From: a virus | Virus record (IMG/VR): IMGVR_UViG_3300012964_000031 | Span: 1-34,280 of that record | DNA length: 34,280 nucleotides | Reading direction: 5' to 3' (one strand) | In this document: in pieces, positions 13,320 to 21,155 of the stretch | Position numbering within the stretch: the first letter of the stretch is position 1 | How the letters are laid out: each line of letters starts with the position of its first letter | Position numbers and translations under genes: made by a program | The notes under the pieces: generated by a model | The model's input: only the letters and a program-made list of their open reading frames with translations | Told to the model about the DNA's origin: nothing | Databases searched by the model: none

Positions 13320-13597
13320 CGGCGGCCCTGGGCTGGAGCAAGGCCCGCGTCGATGCCGAGCTCTCCGCCGAGGAAGAGATGGATTGGCGGTTGCTCGAAG
13401 GGATTGAGCCGTGGGGCGAGCGGCGGGCGGACTACCGGGCGGCCCGCATCATCGAGGCCATCTACTTAGCCAACGGTTGCAAGCCGGATTTGAGGAAGAT
13501 CATGGCGATGTTCAATTCGGATACCGATAGGCAAGACCTGGACGATGAGCAATCCGAGCAGGTCCTCGGACAAATCCCCAAAGGACGGGGGCAATAG
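12924..13597 (+). CDS. Tail assembly chaperone GT fusion made by -1 frameshift
   Basis: Slipping back one base at A AAA AAC (13274-13280) joins 119 zero-frame codons to the -1 frame from 13280, which reads LRDDPGRRLRYRIAAALGWS and continues through EEEMDWRLLEGIEPWGERR to the TAG at 13595. The frame has no stop between 13280 and 13595, and without the shift the region would be a 280-base gap with only a poorly initiated 72-codon frame. The T part of lambda gpGT binds the tail tube protein. The fusion would have 224 residues. It ends 1 base before the tape measure start. The coordinates given span both frames. Confidence 0.82.
13274..13331 (+). promoter_or_regulatory. Programmed -1 frameshift signal: slippery heptamer and hairpin
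   Basis: The heptamer A AAA AAC is in the right phase with the zero frame. Eleven bases on, CCAGGGC (13292-13298) pairs with GCCCTGG (13325-13331), and inside it CCGCTAT (13306-13312) pairs with ATAGCGG (13316-13322) across a 3-base loop. The zero-frame stop lies in the inner stem. Confidence 0.82.
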
Positions 13598-13598
13598 C

Positions 13599-15626
13599 AT
13601 GGCCTTATCGACCACCGTAGGTGTTGAGTTTATCGCCCGAAACCGTTCGGCGGCGGGCATTAGTGCCTTCAACAGCAGCCTGGGCACCACCACAATGTAT
13701 CTTCGCCGTCTGATGACGGCCGCCCTGGCCGTCGGCGGCGTCTATGGCATCGGCTACATGATCAAGACCGAAATAGAGGCAATGCACACGACAATCAATC
13801 TCGCCGACCGTTTAGGCATGAGTACCGAAGCCCTGACGACCCTGCAGCACGCGGCCAAGATGACGGGCGTCGAGCAGGAACAATTAACCACGTCTCTTGA
13901 TTTCTTCAATCGCACCCTGGGCGACGCCCAGAAGGGTTTGCCCTCAGCACAAAAAGCATTCACCGATTGGGGTATATCGTTAAAGGGCATGGCCGGCCTC
14001 AATCTGGACGAAAAGATTGGGATCGTCGCCGACCAGATCAATAAGTTAGGCAGCGAATCGCAAAAAGCGGCCGCGAGGCAGGATCTTTTCGGCAAGGGCA
14101 GCCAAACCTTAGCGGGTTTATTCGCCGAAGGCAGCAAAGGAATAGCCGCCTACCGTCAGGAAACCGAAAAATTCGGCCTGATTCTCAAAGCTATCGATGC
14201 CAGTCAGGTAGAAGCGGCCGAAAAGGCGCTGACTCGATTGAATGAGCTTTTTGGCGGCATACGGCGGCAGATAGTGATCGAGCTCGCCCCTTACATCGAG
14301 GCCGCCGCAAGCGCCTTTGTTAATTGGGCAACCGCCGGCGAAGGCGTCGGGGCGAACGTTTCGCGAGCTTTTGAAATTGCTTCGCTTAGTGTGGTCGAGT
14401 TCGCTAATCAATTAGAAGCCATTCCCGCCAGATACAATGAAATCATGGCAAGTATGATGCGCTTCAATGCCATGATGGAGAAAACGGCTATAGGAAGAGC
14501 TGGCGCGCTCGGGCGAAGAATTGTCGGAGGGGAAGATCCTGCTAAATTAGCTGCTGAATATGAAGCGAAAGCCGCTGAAGCTCGCGCCAGGGCACAAGCT
14601 AACCTTACAGGAGTCGAGCAATTCTACGCCGATCTGAGAGCCAAAGCCCAGGAGCGGGCGGCAGCGTTGCCGCGGGAAGGGGCGCTCGACATTTCACCCA
14701 GCGCCCTCGAAAAGATTGCGGCAATGAAGCGATACATCGCACAAACTAACGCCCCGGCCATGAGCGCCGAAGAAATGCGGGCTGTTGTCGAGCGCACGCG
14801 GGAGGCCATCGATTCGATCCGCCATATGGATGATCTCACGCGGCAGGAGCGGATCGCCAATCTCAAGGCGTATGCCTCCGCCAACGCGGAAGAATTGGGC
14901 AAGGTTGCAGAAGCCAACCGGGCACTCAATGATGAGATACTGGCCATCGAGCGGTCTCGCGTCGATGCGATGAAGGTCTATCAGGCCGAGTTGCGCGAGG
15001 ACATGCAGAATATCAATCTCTACATTTCCGAGCGTTTCGCCGATACAGCCCGGAATATCGAAGGCTCGCTCTCCAACGCCTTCAACAGTATGATCGCCGA
15101 CGGCGCCTCGTGGCGGGATGCGATGAGTCAGTTCTTTATCGACGTCGGGAATGCCTTCTCTCGCATGGCGGCGGACATGGTTGCCCGGGAGGCGGCGGCC
15201 CGTATCATCCAGCCGCTGATGGGGGGTTTGATGGATATAGTCGGCGGCGGAGCGGGGACTGATATAGGCGGAGGCTATGCCGCCAAGTTGAACGCTGATT
15301 TAATAATGGCCGGTGAGGCACATACCGGTGGGAGAGTAGGGGCCTTGAATGCCCGGCGCTGGGTTGATACCTCGCTCTTCGAGAACGCCCCGCGCTTCCA
15401 CGATTTGCGTCCGGGCGAGACGGCCGTGATTGCCCAGGATGATGAGGTGATCTCCCGCCCCGGACGCTCGCGGGCCGGCCAGCCTCCGAGCGTCGTGATC
15501 AATAATTACACCGGCCAGAAGTTCGAGAGTCAGGGTCCCTCCTTCGATGGCGAGCGGTGGGTGGTCGGGATCGTGGCGCAGAACATCAAACAGGGCGGTG
15601 GCCTCAAGAAAATGATCAGACGATAA
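13599..15626 (+). CDS. Tape measure protein
   Basis: The tape measure fixes tail length and is ejected with the DNA. The protein has about 675 residues, long helical stretches, an N-terminal hydrophobic segment (MTAALAVGGVYGIGYMI, about residues 34-50), and then repeats of the TALTTLQHAAKMTG and LFGKGSQTLAGLF type seen in tape measures. The C-terminal part has FIDVGNAFSRMAADMVAREA and FHDLRPGETAVIAQDDEVI, matching the lambda gpH C-terminal domain region. I chose the ATG at 13599, just after the GT stop with GGACGGGGG upstream; an earlier ATG at 13545 would overlap GT. By the usual 1.5 angstrom per residue the tail would be about 100 nm. It carries no Ser tail. Confidence 0.88.
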   Translation: MALSTTVGVEFIARNRSAAGISAFNSSLGTTTMYLRRLMTAALAVGGVYGIGYMIKTEIEAMHTTINLADRLGMSTEALTTLQHAAKMTGVEQEQLTTSLDFFNRTLGDAQKGLPSAQKAFTDWGISLKGMAGLNLDEKIGIVADQINKLGSESQKAAARQDLFGKGSQTLAGLFAEGSKGIAAYRQETEKFGLILKAIDASQVEAAEKALTRLNELFGGIRRQIVIELAPYIEAAASAFVNWATAGEGVGANVSRAFEIASLSVVEFANQLEAIPARYNEIMASMMRFNAMMEKTAIGRAGALGRRIVGGEDPAKLAAEYEAKAAEARARAQANLTGVEQFYADLRAKAQERAAALPREGALDISPSALEKIAAMKRYIAQTNAPAMSAEEMRAVVERTREAIDSIRHMDDLTRQERIANLKAYASANAEELGKVAEANRALNDEILAIERSRVDAMKVYQAELREDMQNINLYISERFADTARNIEGSLSNAFNSMIADGASWRDAMSQFFIDVGNAFSRMAADMVAREAAARIIQPLMGGLMDIVGGGAGTDIGGGYAAKLNADLIMAGEAHTGGRVGALNARRWVDTSLFENAPRFHDLRPGETAVIAQDDEVISRPGRSRAGQPPSVVINNYTGQKFESQGPSFDGERWVVGIVAQNIKQGGGLKKMIRR

Positions 15627-15627
15627 T

Positions 15628-16092
15628 ATGGCGACCTTTCCGACATTAACCCGGGCTGTTTCGCATCGCGGATGGCAGGAATCCAAGCTCATCGATCCCA
15701 CCATCCGGACGGAGTTCGTCTCAGGCGCGATTGCGACACGGGCGAGATTCTCAGGGACGGTCCCGGTGCTCTATAAGGTGACCTATCATCATATCTCGCC
15801 GGCGGACAAAGTCTCGCTGGAGGCGTTCGAGGATTCAATCGACGTCGGCACGACCACGTTCAACTGGTATAACATCCTGACGTCCACGATGTGGACCATG
15901 CGCCTGCACTCGCCGATCCAGTTCGGCCTGGAGCCCAACTGCATCGATAAATATTATGCGCAGATCGAAATGTTCGGCTCGGCGGGATCTTCAAGCTCGT
16001 CGTCCATTTCGTCCTCATCCTCTTCCTCTTCCTCGTCGCTTTCGTCATCAAGTTTTTCATCGTCTTCTTCGTCTTCATCATCGAGTGCCTGA
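15628..16092 (+). CDS. Minor tail protein M-like with poly-Ser tail
   Basis: This tail-tip protein comes directly after the tape measure and before the L-like protein, the position of lambda gpM. Residues 1-118 are beta-rich (FSGTVPVLYKVTYHHISPADK, TTFNWYNILTSTMWTMRL), as expected for the distal-tail barrel. Residues 121-153 are Ser-rich, with single Ile, Leu and Phe interruptions, ending in Ala. Its codons are mostly TCN rather than AGC, unlike other tails in this window, so this tract has an independent recent history. The surface-exposed tail at the baseplate edge could affect host contact. The start lies 1 base after the tape measure stop. Confidence 0.75.
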   Translation: MATFPTLTRAVSHRGWQESKLIDPTIRTEFVSGAIATRARFSGTVPVLYKVTYHHISPADKVSLEAFEDSIDVGTTTFNWYNILTSTMWTMRLHSPIQFGLEPNCIDKYYAQIEMFGSAGSSSSSSISSSSSSSSSSLSSSSFSSSSSSSSSSA

Positions 16093-16721
16093 TGCCCGAA
16101 TCAATTGATAAATACATCGCGATCGAAAAGAACAAGCTCGCCGGCGGCGGGGCCTGGCTGTGGCTTCTGGACATAGATATTGAAGGCGAGGAAACGCTGC
16201 ACTTTGTCAACAACATCGAGAACGTCACCTACAGGGGCACGGTGTATTATAAATGCAATTTTCAGATGGCCGCCTACGACAAGTCCGAGCCCGGGCGGCT
16301 CTCGGAGGTCGAGCTCAGTATCAGTAACGCCGACCTGGTCGCTTATGTCCTGCCCTACGTCAATCAGTACGATGGTCTCGTCGGGGCGGCAATCGCACGA
16401 ACGCCGGTCAACTCGAAGTACCTCGATATCGATATGTCCTCCAAATCTGAGGAGTTCATCGTCATGGGCTGCTCGGCGGGCGAGGAATGGATCGCCTTCA
16501 CTTTAGGCGCCCCCAGCCCGCTGAACAGGAAGTTTCCGGAGAAACGGTTTTTCGGCGCCTATTGCCGTTACGTCGGCAAGTTCAAGGGCATCGAGTGCGG
16601 CTACACCGGCGCCGAGACGGTGTGCAACGGCACGCCCGAGGACTGTGAAGACAACAAATCGAATTTGGAGCGCTTCGGCGGCCAGCCGGGCCTGCGGAGC
16701 AAAACGGTGAGGTTTGCCTGA
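16092..16721 (+). CDS. Minor tail protein L-like with four-Cys iron-sulfur motif
   Basis: This tail-tip protein of 209 residues is similar in pattern to lambda gpL, which bridges the distal ring and the hub and carries a [4Fe-4S] cluster. Four cysteines stand at 158, 169, 178 and 185 in the context CRYVGKFKGIECGYTGAE, VCNGT, EDCEDNKSNLERFGG, followed by QPGL. The CGYTG...C...C...N...RFGG order is the signature of the family. The N-terminal half is a beta domain with LSEVELSISNAD. It overlaps the stop of M (TGATG) and the start of the K-like gene (TGATG). Cluster binding is inferred from the ligands. Confidence 0.85.
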   Translation: MPESIDKYIAIEKNKLAGGGAWLWLLDIDIEGEETLHFVNNIENVTYRGTVYYKCNFQMAAYDKSEPGRLSEVELSISNADLVAYVLPYVNQYDGLVGAAIARTPVNSKYLDIDMSSKSEEFIVMGCSAGEEWIAFTLGAPSPLNRKFPEKRFFGAYCRYVGKFKGIECGYTGAETVCNGTPEDCEDNKSNLERFGGQPGLRSKTVRFA

Positions 16722-17146
16722 TGGATGTCCCCCGCGTTAAAGCCAAGCTCGATCTGAAAGACTTGATCGGACGGCCCTACAAGGCCGGCGGCCGGGGCCC
16801 GGCGGACTACGACTGCTGGGGCCTGTGCATGAGCATCGCCGAAAAGACCGGCGGCCGCCTGCCCGATCTGGATATTCCCCAGGACAATGACACGCGAGCT
16901 GAATTGGTCAACCGCCAGCAGGCGGGCCATTTCAAGAGGCTCGATGTCCCCGCCGCCGGGTGCCTGGTGCTCTTTCGGATCATCGATGACGCGGGCGCCA
17001 TTAAATGGCATGTGGGCACCGTCCTGCCGGATGCCCATCACTTTATCCACACGACCGAAAAGATGGGCGTCAATATCGCTGCCCTGGACCGCCAGCCCTG
17101 GAAACTGTTTGTCGAGGGCTTTTACATTTATCAGCCCACGCCATGA
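16721..17146 (+). CDS. Tail tip NlpC/P60 peptidase, gpK-like
   Basis: This 141-residue cysteine peptidase of the NlpC/P60 fold is used by siphophages for tail assembly or local peptidoglycan cleavage. The catalytic Cys32 stands in YDCWGLCM, the family's D-C-x-G-x context, with His97 in KWHVGTVL and a third polar residue likely in HHFIH (107-110). Lambda gpK has an extra N-terminal JAMM domain that is missing here, so only the peptidase half is present. The genes M, L, K and I/J follow one another with overlapping stops and starts, so translation is coupled. Confidence 0.85.
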   Translation: MDVPRVKAKLDLKDLIGRPYKAGGRGPADYDCWGLCMSIAEKTGGRLPDLDIPQDNDTRAELVNRQQAGHFKRLDVPAAGCLVLFRIIDDAGAIKWHVGTVLPDAHHFIHTTEKMGVNIAALDRQPWKLFVEGFYIYQPTP

Positions 17147-19356
17147 ATAAAGAATTGAAGATCATCGTTGTTCGCAATCCTTTGGACGTCCAGAGGGACC
17201 GGCTCATTGTCTCGGCGCCGTTCGCCGGCCAGGACCTCCGTGACATCCTGGCCCAGTACGCCGCCGATCTGGAGTGCGTCATCGTCCGGATCAACGGCGT
17301 CAAGCTGCCGGCCGTCGAGAAGGACCACTACAATCAGACGCTTCGGCCGGGCGATGAGGTCCTTATCCTGCCCGCGGTCCATGATCCGGTCAGCGCCACC
17401 ATTGCCGTCGTTGCCTGGTTGGGTGCAGCCGCCGTCGCTGCCGCACCATATCTCATATCCGCCGCCATCAACATCGGGATATCCATTGGGATCGCCTACC
17501 TGATCCGGGCCATCGGAGGCTCGCCTGATGACGCGGACGTGGACAGCACCCCGTCCTATGGCTGGTCGCCCATTACGATTCAGAGGCAGGGCACGCCGGT
17601 CCCCAGGGCCTACGGCACCAACAAACAGCACGGCAACATCATCGCCGGCTGGCGCTCGCCCTCCGGCGCCGATGAGACCCTGAGCCTGCTGTTGGCGTTC
17701 AACGAGGGACCCGACAGCGGCATCGTCCCCGATACGATCTATGTGAACGGCCAGCCCATAGACAATTACGACTCGGTGATCACCTATGAGCGCAAAGGGC
17801 TGATGGAGCAATCCGCCATCTTTAGCGCGCTCAAATGCGAATATCAGCCGGAGCTGGAGGTGATTCACACCTCCGATGCTGGCGGTCCGGTCATCTGGAC
17901 GACGCCGGACAACGATTTCAACTCGCTGGAGATCGCCGTCAAGTACAGCGGTCACTATGTTCACCAGGATGGAGGAACCGAAACCCAAACCGTGGGTGTA
18001 AAGATCGAGATATCCGAGCACGGCGCCGAGGATTGGTATACCCTGGCCAACGAGCTGCTGAACTGCGCCACGACGCCGCTGCAGAAGAACTACCTCTCGA
18101 CCGGCACCTACACCGGTGGCGCCGCTGTTGCGATCACTAAGGGCACCCGCTGCGATATCCGGATCACCAAGACCAACGCCGGGCGGATCTGGGACGCGAA
18201 TCGAAAGAGCCGGTATCTTTATCTCTCGACCGTCCGTGAGGTCATCGCCACGGCCTTCGAGTATCCGGGCTTGTCGCTGTTGGGGATATCGGCTATCGCC
18301 ACCGAAGACCTCAGCGGGGCGATGGAGGTCTCCTGTATCCGCAAGGGCCGCATCGTCAACGTCTATAACGGCTCGATCTGGACGCTGCAATGGTCGGATA
18401 ATCCCGCCTGGGTGATCTGGGATATCTTGACCCGGCCGGTGATCTCGGGCGATGGCGGCGGCACCCCATACGCCATTGAGCGGTACGATGGCATCGATCC
18501 GGCCCGGCTGACGGCTTATCTCGATGAGTGGTATGAGGCGGCCGAATATTTCGATGATTCCATTTCGGACGGCAAAGGGGGCTACGAAAAACGCATCATC
18601 TTCAACGGCGTCTTCGACTTTCAAACCACCATCTGGGACGCCGTGGATAAAGTCTGCGCGATAGCCCGCTGTGAGGTGCTGCGGATCGGCCGCAATTATA
18701 CGATCTTAGTCGATAAGCCGGACGCCTCGACCCCGGTCCAGTTGTTCAGCGCCGGCAATATCAAGCCGGGTACGTTTCGCCGCAACTACATCGACCTCAA
18801 TGACCGGGCCGGTGAACTGGAAATAGACTATCAGGATTTAGACCTCGACTACGAGATGACCCCGATGCTCCACGTGGACCAGGCCATCGATAGTCACGCG
18901 GTCAAGACCATCGAAGGATTCGGGATCACGCGGGCCTCGCAGGCCTGGCGGGCGATCTATTATGAGCTCGCCAAAAACCGAATCCTCAAGTACATGGTCG
19001 AGTTCGAGGCGGACATCGACGCCATCGCGTGCAAAAAAGGCGATATCGTGTTGGTGGTCGAGCCCTGGCGATTGGGCGGCCGCGTGGTCGCCAGCACCGC
19101 CGCCAACAAGGTGACGCTCGACGTGGCGCCGGCGCTCAGCGCCGCCGATACGATTGCCGTGCGGGTCAATCACCCCGATACGGGCGCTGAGACGGTCGAG
19201 ACGCACACGGTCGCCTCCGTCGCCGGGGCGGTCGTGACGATCGCCGACACCTGGACGGTGAGGCCGAAAAAGGACGATCTCTACGCCTTCGGCCCGACGG
19301 CAACCATCCTGAAGAAATTCCGCGTGGTCGGGATCGTCGAGGGTTCGGAACTATGA
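17143..19356 (+). CDS. Tail hub protein: gpI-like N-terminus fused to gpJ-like body
   Basis: This protein has about 737 residues. The first 75 (KIIVVRNPLDVQ through RPGDEVLILPAVHD) have the beta-grasp, MoaD-like look of lambda gpI, followed by a hydrophobic stretch, roughly 80-122 (TIAVVAWLGAAAVAAAPYLI, then NIGISIGIAYLI), as in gpI. The remainder, from TPSYGWSPITIQRQGTPVPR, is a gpJ-type central hub with SDNPAWVIWDILTRP, FDFQTTIWDAVDKVCAIARC and a C-terminal beta domain (KKGDIVLVVEP, WRLGGRVVA). It lacks the fibronectin-like domains and long tail of lambda J (1132 residues). I chose the ATG at 17143, which overlaps the K stop (ATGA); the frame is open upstream without function. The fibre genes follow. 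Confidence 0.83.
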   Translation: MNKELKIIVVRNPLDVQRDRLIVSAPFAGQDLRDILAQYAADLECVIVRINGVKLPAVEKDHYNQTLRPGDEVLILPAVHDPVSATIAVVAWLGAAAVAAAPYLISAAINIGISIGIAYLIRAIGGSPDDADVDSTPSYGWSPITIQRQGTPVPRAYGTNKQHGNIIAGWRSPSGADETLSLLLAFNEGPDSGIVPDTIYVNGQPIDNYDSVITYERKGLMEQSAIFSALKCEYQPELEVIHTSDAGGPVIWTTPDNDFNSLEIAVKYSGHYVHQDGGTETQTVGVKIEISEHGAEDWYTLANELLNCATTPLQKNYLSTGTYTGGAAVAITKGTRCDIRITKTNAGRIWDANRKSRYLYLSTVREVIATAFEYPGLSLLGISAIATEDLSGAMEVSCIRKGRIVNVYNGSIWTLQWSDNPAWVIWDILTRPVISGDGGGTPYAIERYDGIDPARLTAYLDEWYEAAEYFDDSISDGKGGYEKRIIFNGVFDFQTTIWDAVDKVCAIARCEVLRIGRNYTILVDKPDASTPVQLFSAGNIKPGTFRRNYIDLNDRAGELEIDYQDLDLDYEMTPMLHVDQAIDSHAVKTIEGFGITRASQAWRAIYYELAKNRILKYMVEFEADIDAIACKKGDIVLVVEPWRLGGRVVASTAANKVTLDVAPALSAADTIAVRVNHPDTGAETVETHTVASVAGAVVTIADTWTVRPKKDDLYAFGPTATILKKFRVVGIVEGSEL

Positions 19357-19616
19357 GCCGCAAGATTGTTCTGATCGAATACGACGAGGATATTTACGAT
19401 GGCGATGATATGGAGCCGAACATCCAGGATCCCAATTTCTACAATGCCGACCAGGGCGGCGAGACGGCCGCCGCGGCCGCCGAGGCGCTCGAAAGCGAGC
19501 GCGTGGACGCCAAGATCGAGGTTCAGCTCTCGGACCTGCACAGTTACCTGATTGGAATATCGAGCAGCAGCTCCTCGAGTTCTTCAAGCAGCAGTTCCTC
19601 AAGTTCCGGGGCCTGA
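19353..19616 (+). CDS. Small fibre-base paralogue ending in poly-Ser
   Basis: The 87-residue protein begins RKIVLIEYDEDIYDGDDMEP, almost the same as the start of the next gene, continues as an acidic helical segment, and ends with 16 serines (residues 70-85) and Gly-Ala. The paralogue at 19618 reaches its Ser tract at residue 69, so both share the same layout, but here nothing follows the serines. It may be an attachment piece for the hub without a fibre, or the remnant of a fibre gene that lost its distal part by recombination in the Ser tract. The start overlaps the hub stop (ATGA). Confidence 0.7.
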   Translation: MSRKIVLIEYDEDIYDGDDMEPNIQDPNFYNADQGGETAAAAAEALESERVDAKIEVQLSDLHSYLIGISSSSSSSSSSSSSSSSGA

Positions 19617-19617
19617 T

Positions 19618-21144
19618 ATGCCGCGAAAACTTACACTAATCGAGTACGATGAAAACGTCTATGACGGCGACGACATGGAGCCCGCCATCCAGTTCAGGGA
19701 CGCTGTGCCCTCCGTGACGGGTCAGAAACGCCAGGAGATCACGGATAAAGAATTAGAGACCGTCGATAACGTAGAGATTGCCCAGCGCATCGAGGACATG
19801 CGGGTCTATGCCCGGTACATATCGAGCTCATCGAGCGCCAGCTCCTCGAGCGCGACGCCCAGCGAGGAGCTCTTCGAGCATCATGAGACCGGCGGCGATT
19901 CGTCTTACACCATCGGCCAGACCGGTTACGCCAATATCCTCGCCCAGACCTTCACGCCGGATATCGCCCACCGGATCAGCCGGGTCGAGTTAGAACTCTT
20001 CGATCAGCAGGGCAACGGCCTGACGGGTGACATAACCATCGAGATCAAGGCGACCGACGTCAATGGCCTGCCGACGGGATCGGCCCTGGCCAGCGGCACG
20101 ATTGACTCAGCGGATCTCAATCCGGGCCACTACTCTGACGTCTATAACGACATCTACCGATCAGGCACAGGAGGAACAAATTATCTGTATGAGGTCTGTT
20201 TTTCCCAGGATGGCCTGCACATGTACTCCATCAGTTATAAGAGTAGCTGGGGTGCTTACGGCATTCATCATTATATTCTGTCCGTGGCCTGGGATATCAC
20301 AACAGCCTCATTGTCCGAATCTCATGAGCTGGATGACTGGGGACATGGTTCGTATTACTTTTTCGCGTTCGATTATAGGGGAATTTTCCTCAAACCAGAT
20401 GGTACGAGAATATACATCGTGGGCAATCATACCGAATACGGAAGTTTCATTTGGCGGATAGATCTTGATGTACCTTATTATATAAGCTCGGCGACTCCTT
20501 TCATCTCAGAAGATTTATTTGCCACCGCACAACAACATTCCTGCTGGTTTAACGATGATGGGACCCGACTCTTCACGGCGGATAATTTAAACGATGCCGT
20601 TTTTCAATACAATTTGTCCACACCCTGGGATATCACCAGTTTTTCATCGACGCCCAGTCAGAGTACGAGCGTTTCAGCCTATACCAATAATACTCGCGGC
20701 GTTGCCTTCAGTGCCGATGGTCTGAAGATGCAGGTTATCGATGCTCAGTACCACAAGATACTCTTCTGGAATCTATCGACGGCCTTCAATCTATCGGGTG
20801 AATCAAAGGATTCCTACGAAATGGACATCTCCGGCATCATGACAACGCCGAGCGGATGCTATACGAAAGGCAATGGGAATACCTTCTTTGTTTGCGACGG
20901 CAGTTTGTCTGCCCTGACAGTCTATCGTTTCGATCTGCCCGCCCTGCACGGCGACTGGCATGAGGCGGACTTGGGGCTGGGCGACGAACTCGCCGCCGCG
21001 ACCCAATATGCCCTGTGCGCCAGCTACGCGAATTACGAGGAAGGCGTTAGCGAGCCGGAGTGGGTCAACAACGCCGATGGCGACGATAACTACCCGGCCG
21101 GAACGCTGCTGCGGTATGACGGCAGCAACTGGTACGACTCCTGA
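19618..21144 (+). CDS. Tail fibre: Ser linker, jelly-roll split by a beta-propeller
   Basis: This protein has about 508 residues. Residues 1-68 are the shared acidic base (RKLTLIEYDENVYDGDDMEP), 69-80 are a short Ser/Ala linker, and 85-165 are the first half of a jelly-roll of carbohydrate-binding appearance (ANILAQTFTPD, VELELFDQQGNGLTGDITIE, GSALASGTIDSADL). Residues about 166-440 are propeller-like repeats (FSQDGLHMYSI, FLKPDGTRIYIVG, FNDDGTRLFTAD, FSADGLKMQVI, each followed by Leu-Ser-x-x-WDIT). The jelly-roll then resumes with LPALHGDWHEADLGLGDEL and ends YDGSNWYDS. The propeller DNA is visibly richer in A+T than its flanks. I chose the ATG at 19618 because it lies 1 base after the upstream stop and matches the paralogue's start. 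It is likely a receptor-binding fibre. Confidence 0.78.
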   Translation: MPRKLTLIEYDENVYDGDDMEPAIQFRDAVPSVTGQKRQEITDKELETVDNVEIAQRIEDMRVYARYISSSSSASSSSATPSEELFEHHETGGDSSYTIGQTGYANILAQTFTPDIAHRISRVELELFDQQGNGLTGDITIEIKATDVNGLPTGSALASGTIDSADLNPGHYSDVYNDIYRSGTGGTNYLYEVCFSQDGLHMYSISYKSSWGAYGIHHYILSVAWDITTASLSESHELDDWGHGSYYFFAFDYRGIFLKPDGTRIYIVGNHTEYGSFIWRIDLDVPYYISSATPFISEDLFATAQQHSCWFNDDGTRLFTADNLNDAVFQYNLSTPWDITSFSSTPSQSTSVSAYTNNTRGVAFSADGLKMQVIDAQYHKILFWNLSTAFNLSGESKDSYEMDISGIMTTPSGCYTKGNGNTFFVCDGSLSALTVYRFDLPALHGDWHEADLGLGDELAAATQYALCASYANYEEGVSEPEWVNNADGDDNYPAGTLLRYDGSNWYDS

Positions 21145-21155
21145 GATTTGAGATT

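Noticed and set aside
17131-18624. 497-codon minus-strand frame opposite the hub gene
   Set aside because: Composition-driven shadow with no motif; the plus-strand gene has clear gpI and gpJ features.
9463-19607. Poly-Ser tails explained as simple microsatellite slippage
   Set aside because: TCN and AGY codons alternate irregularly and the frame is kept in every gene. Only the large stalk shows true tandem DNA repeats.
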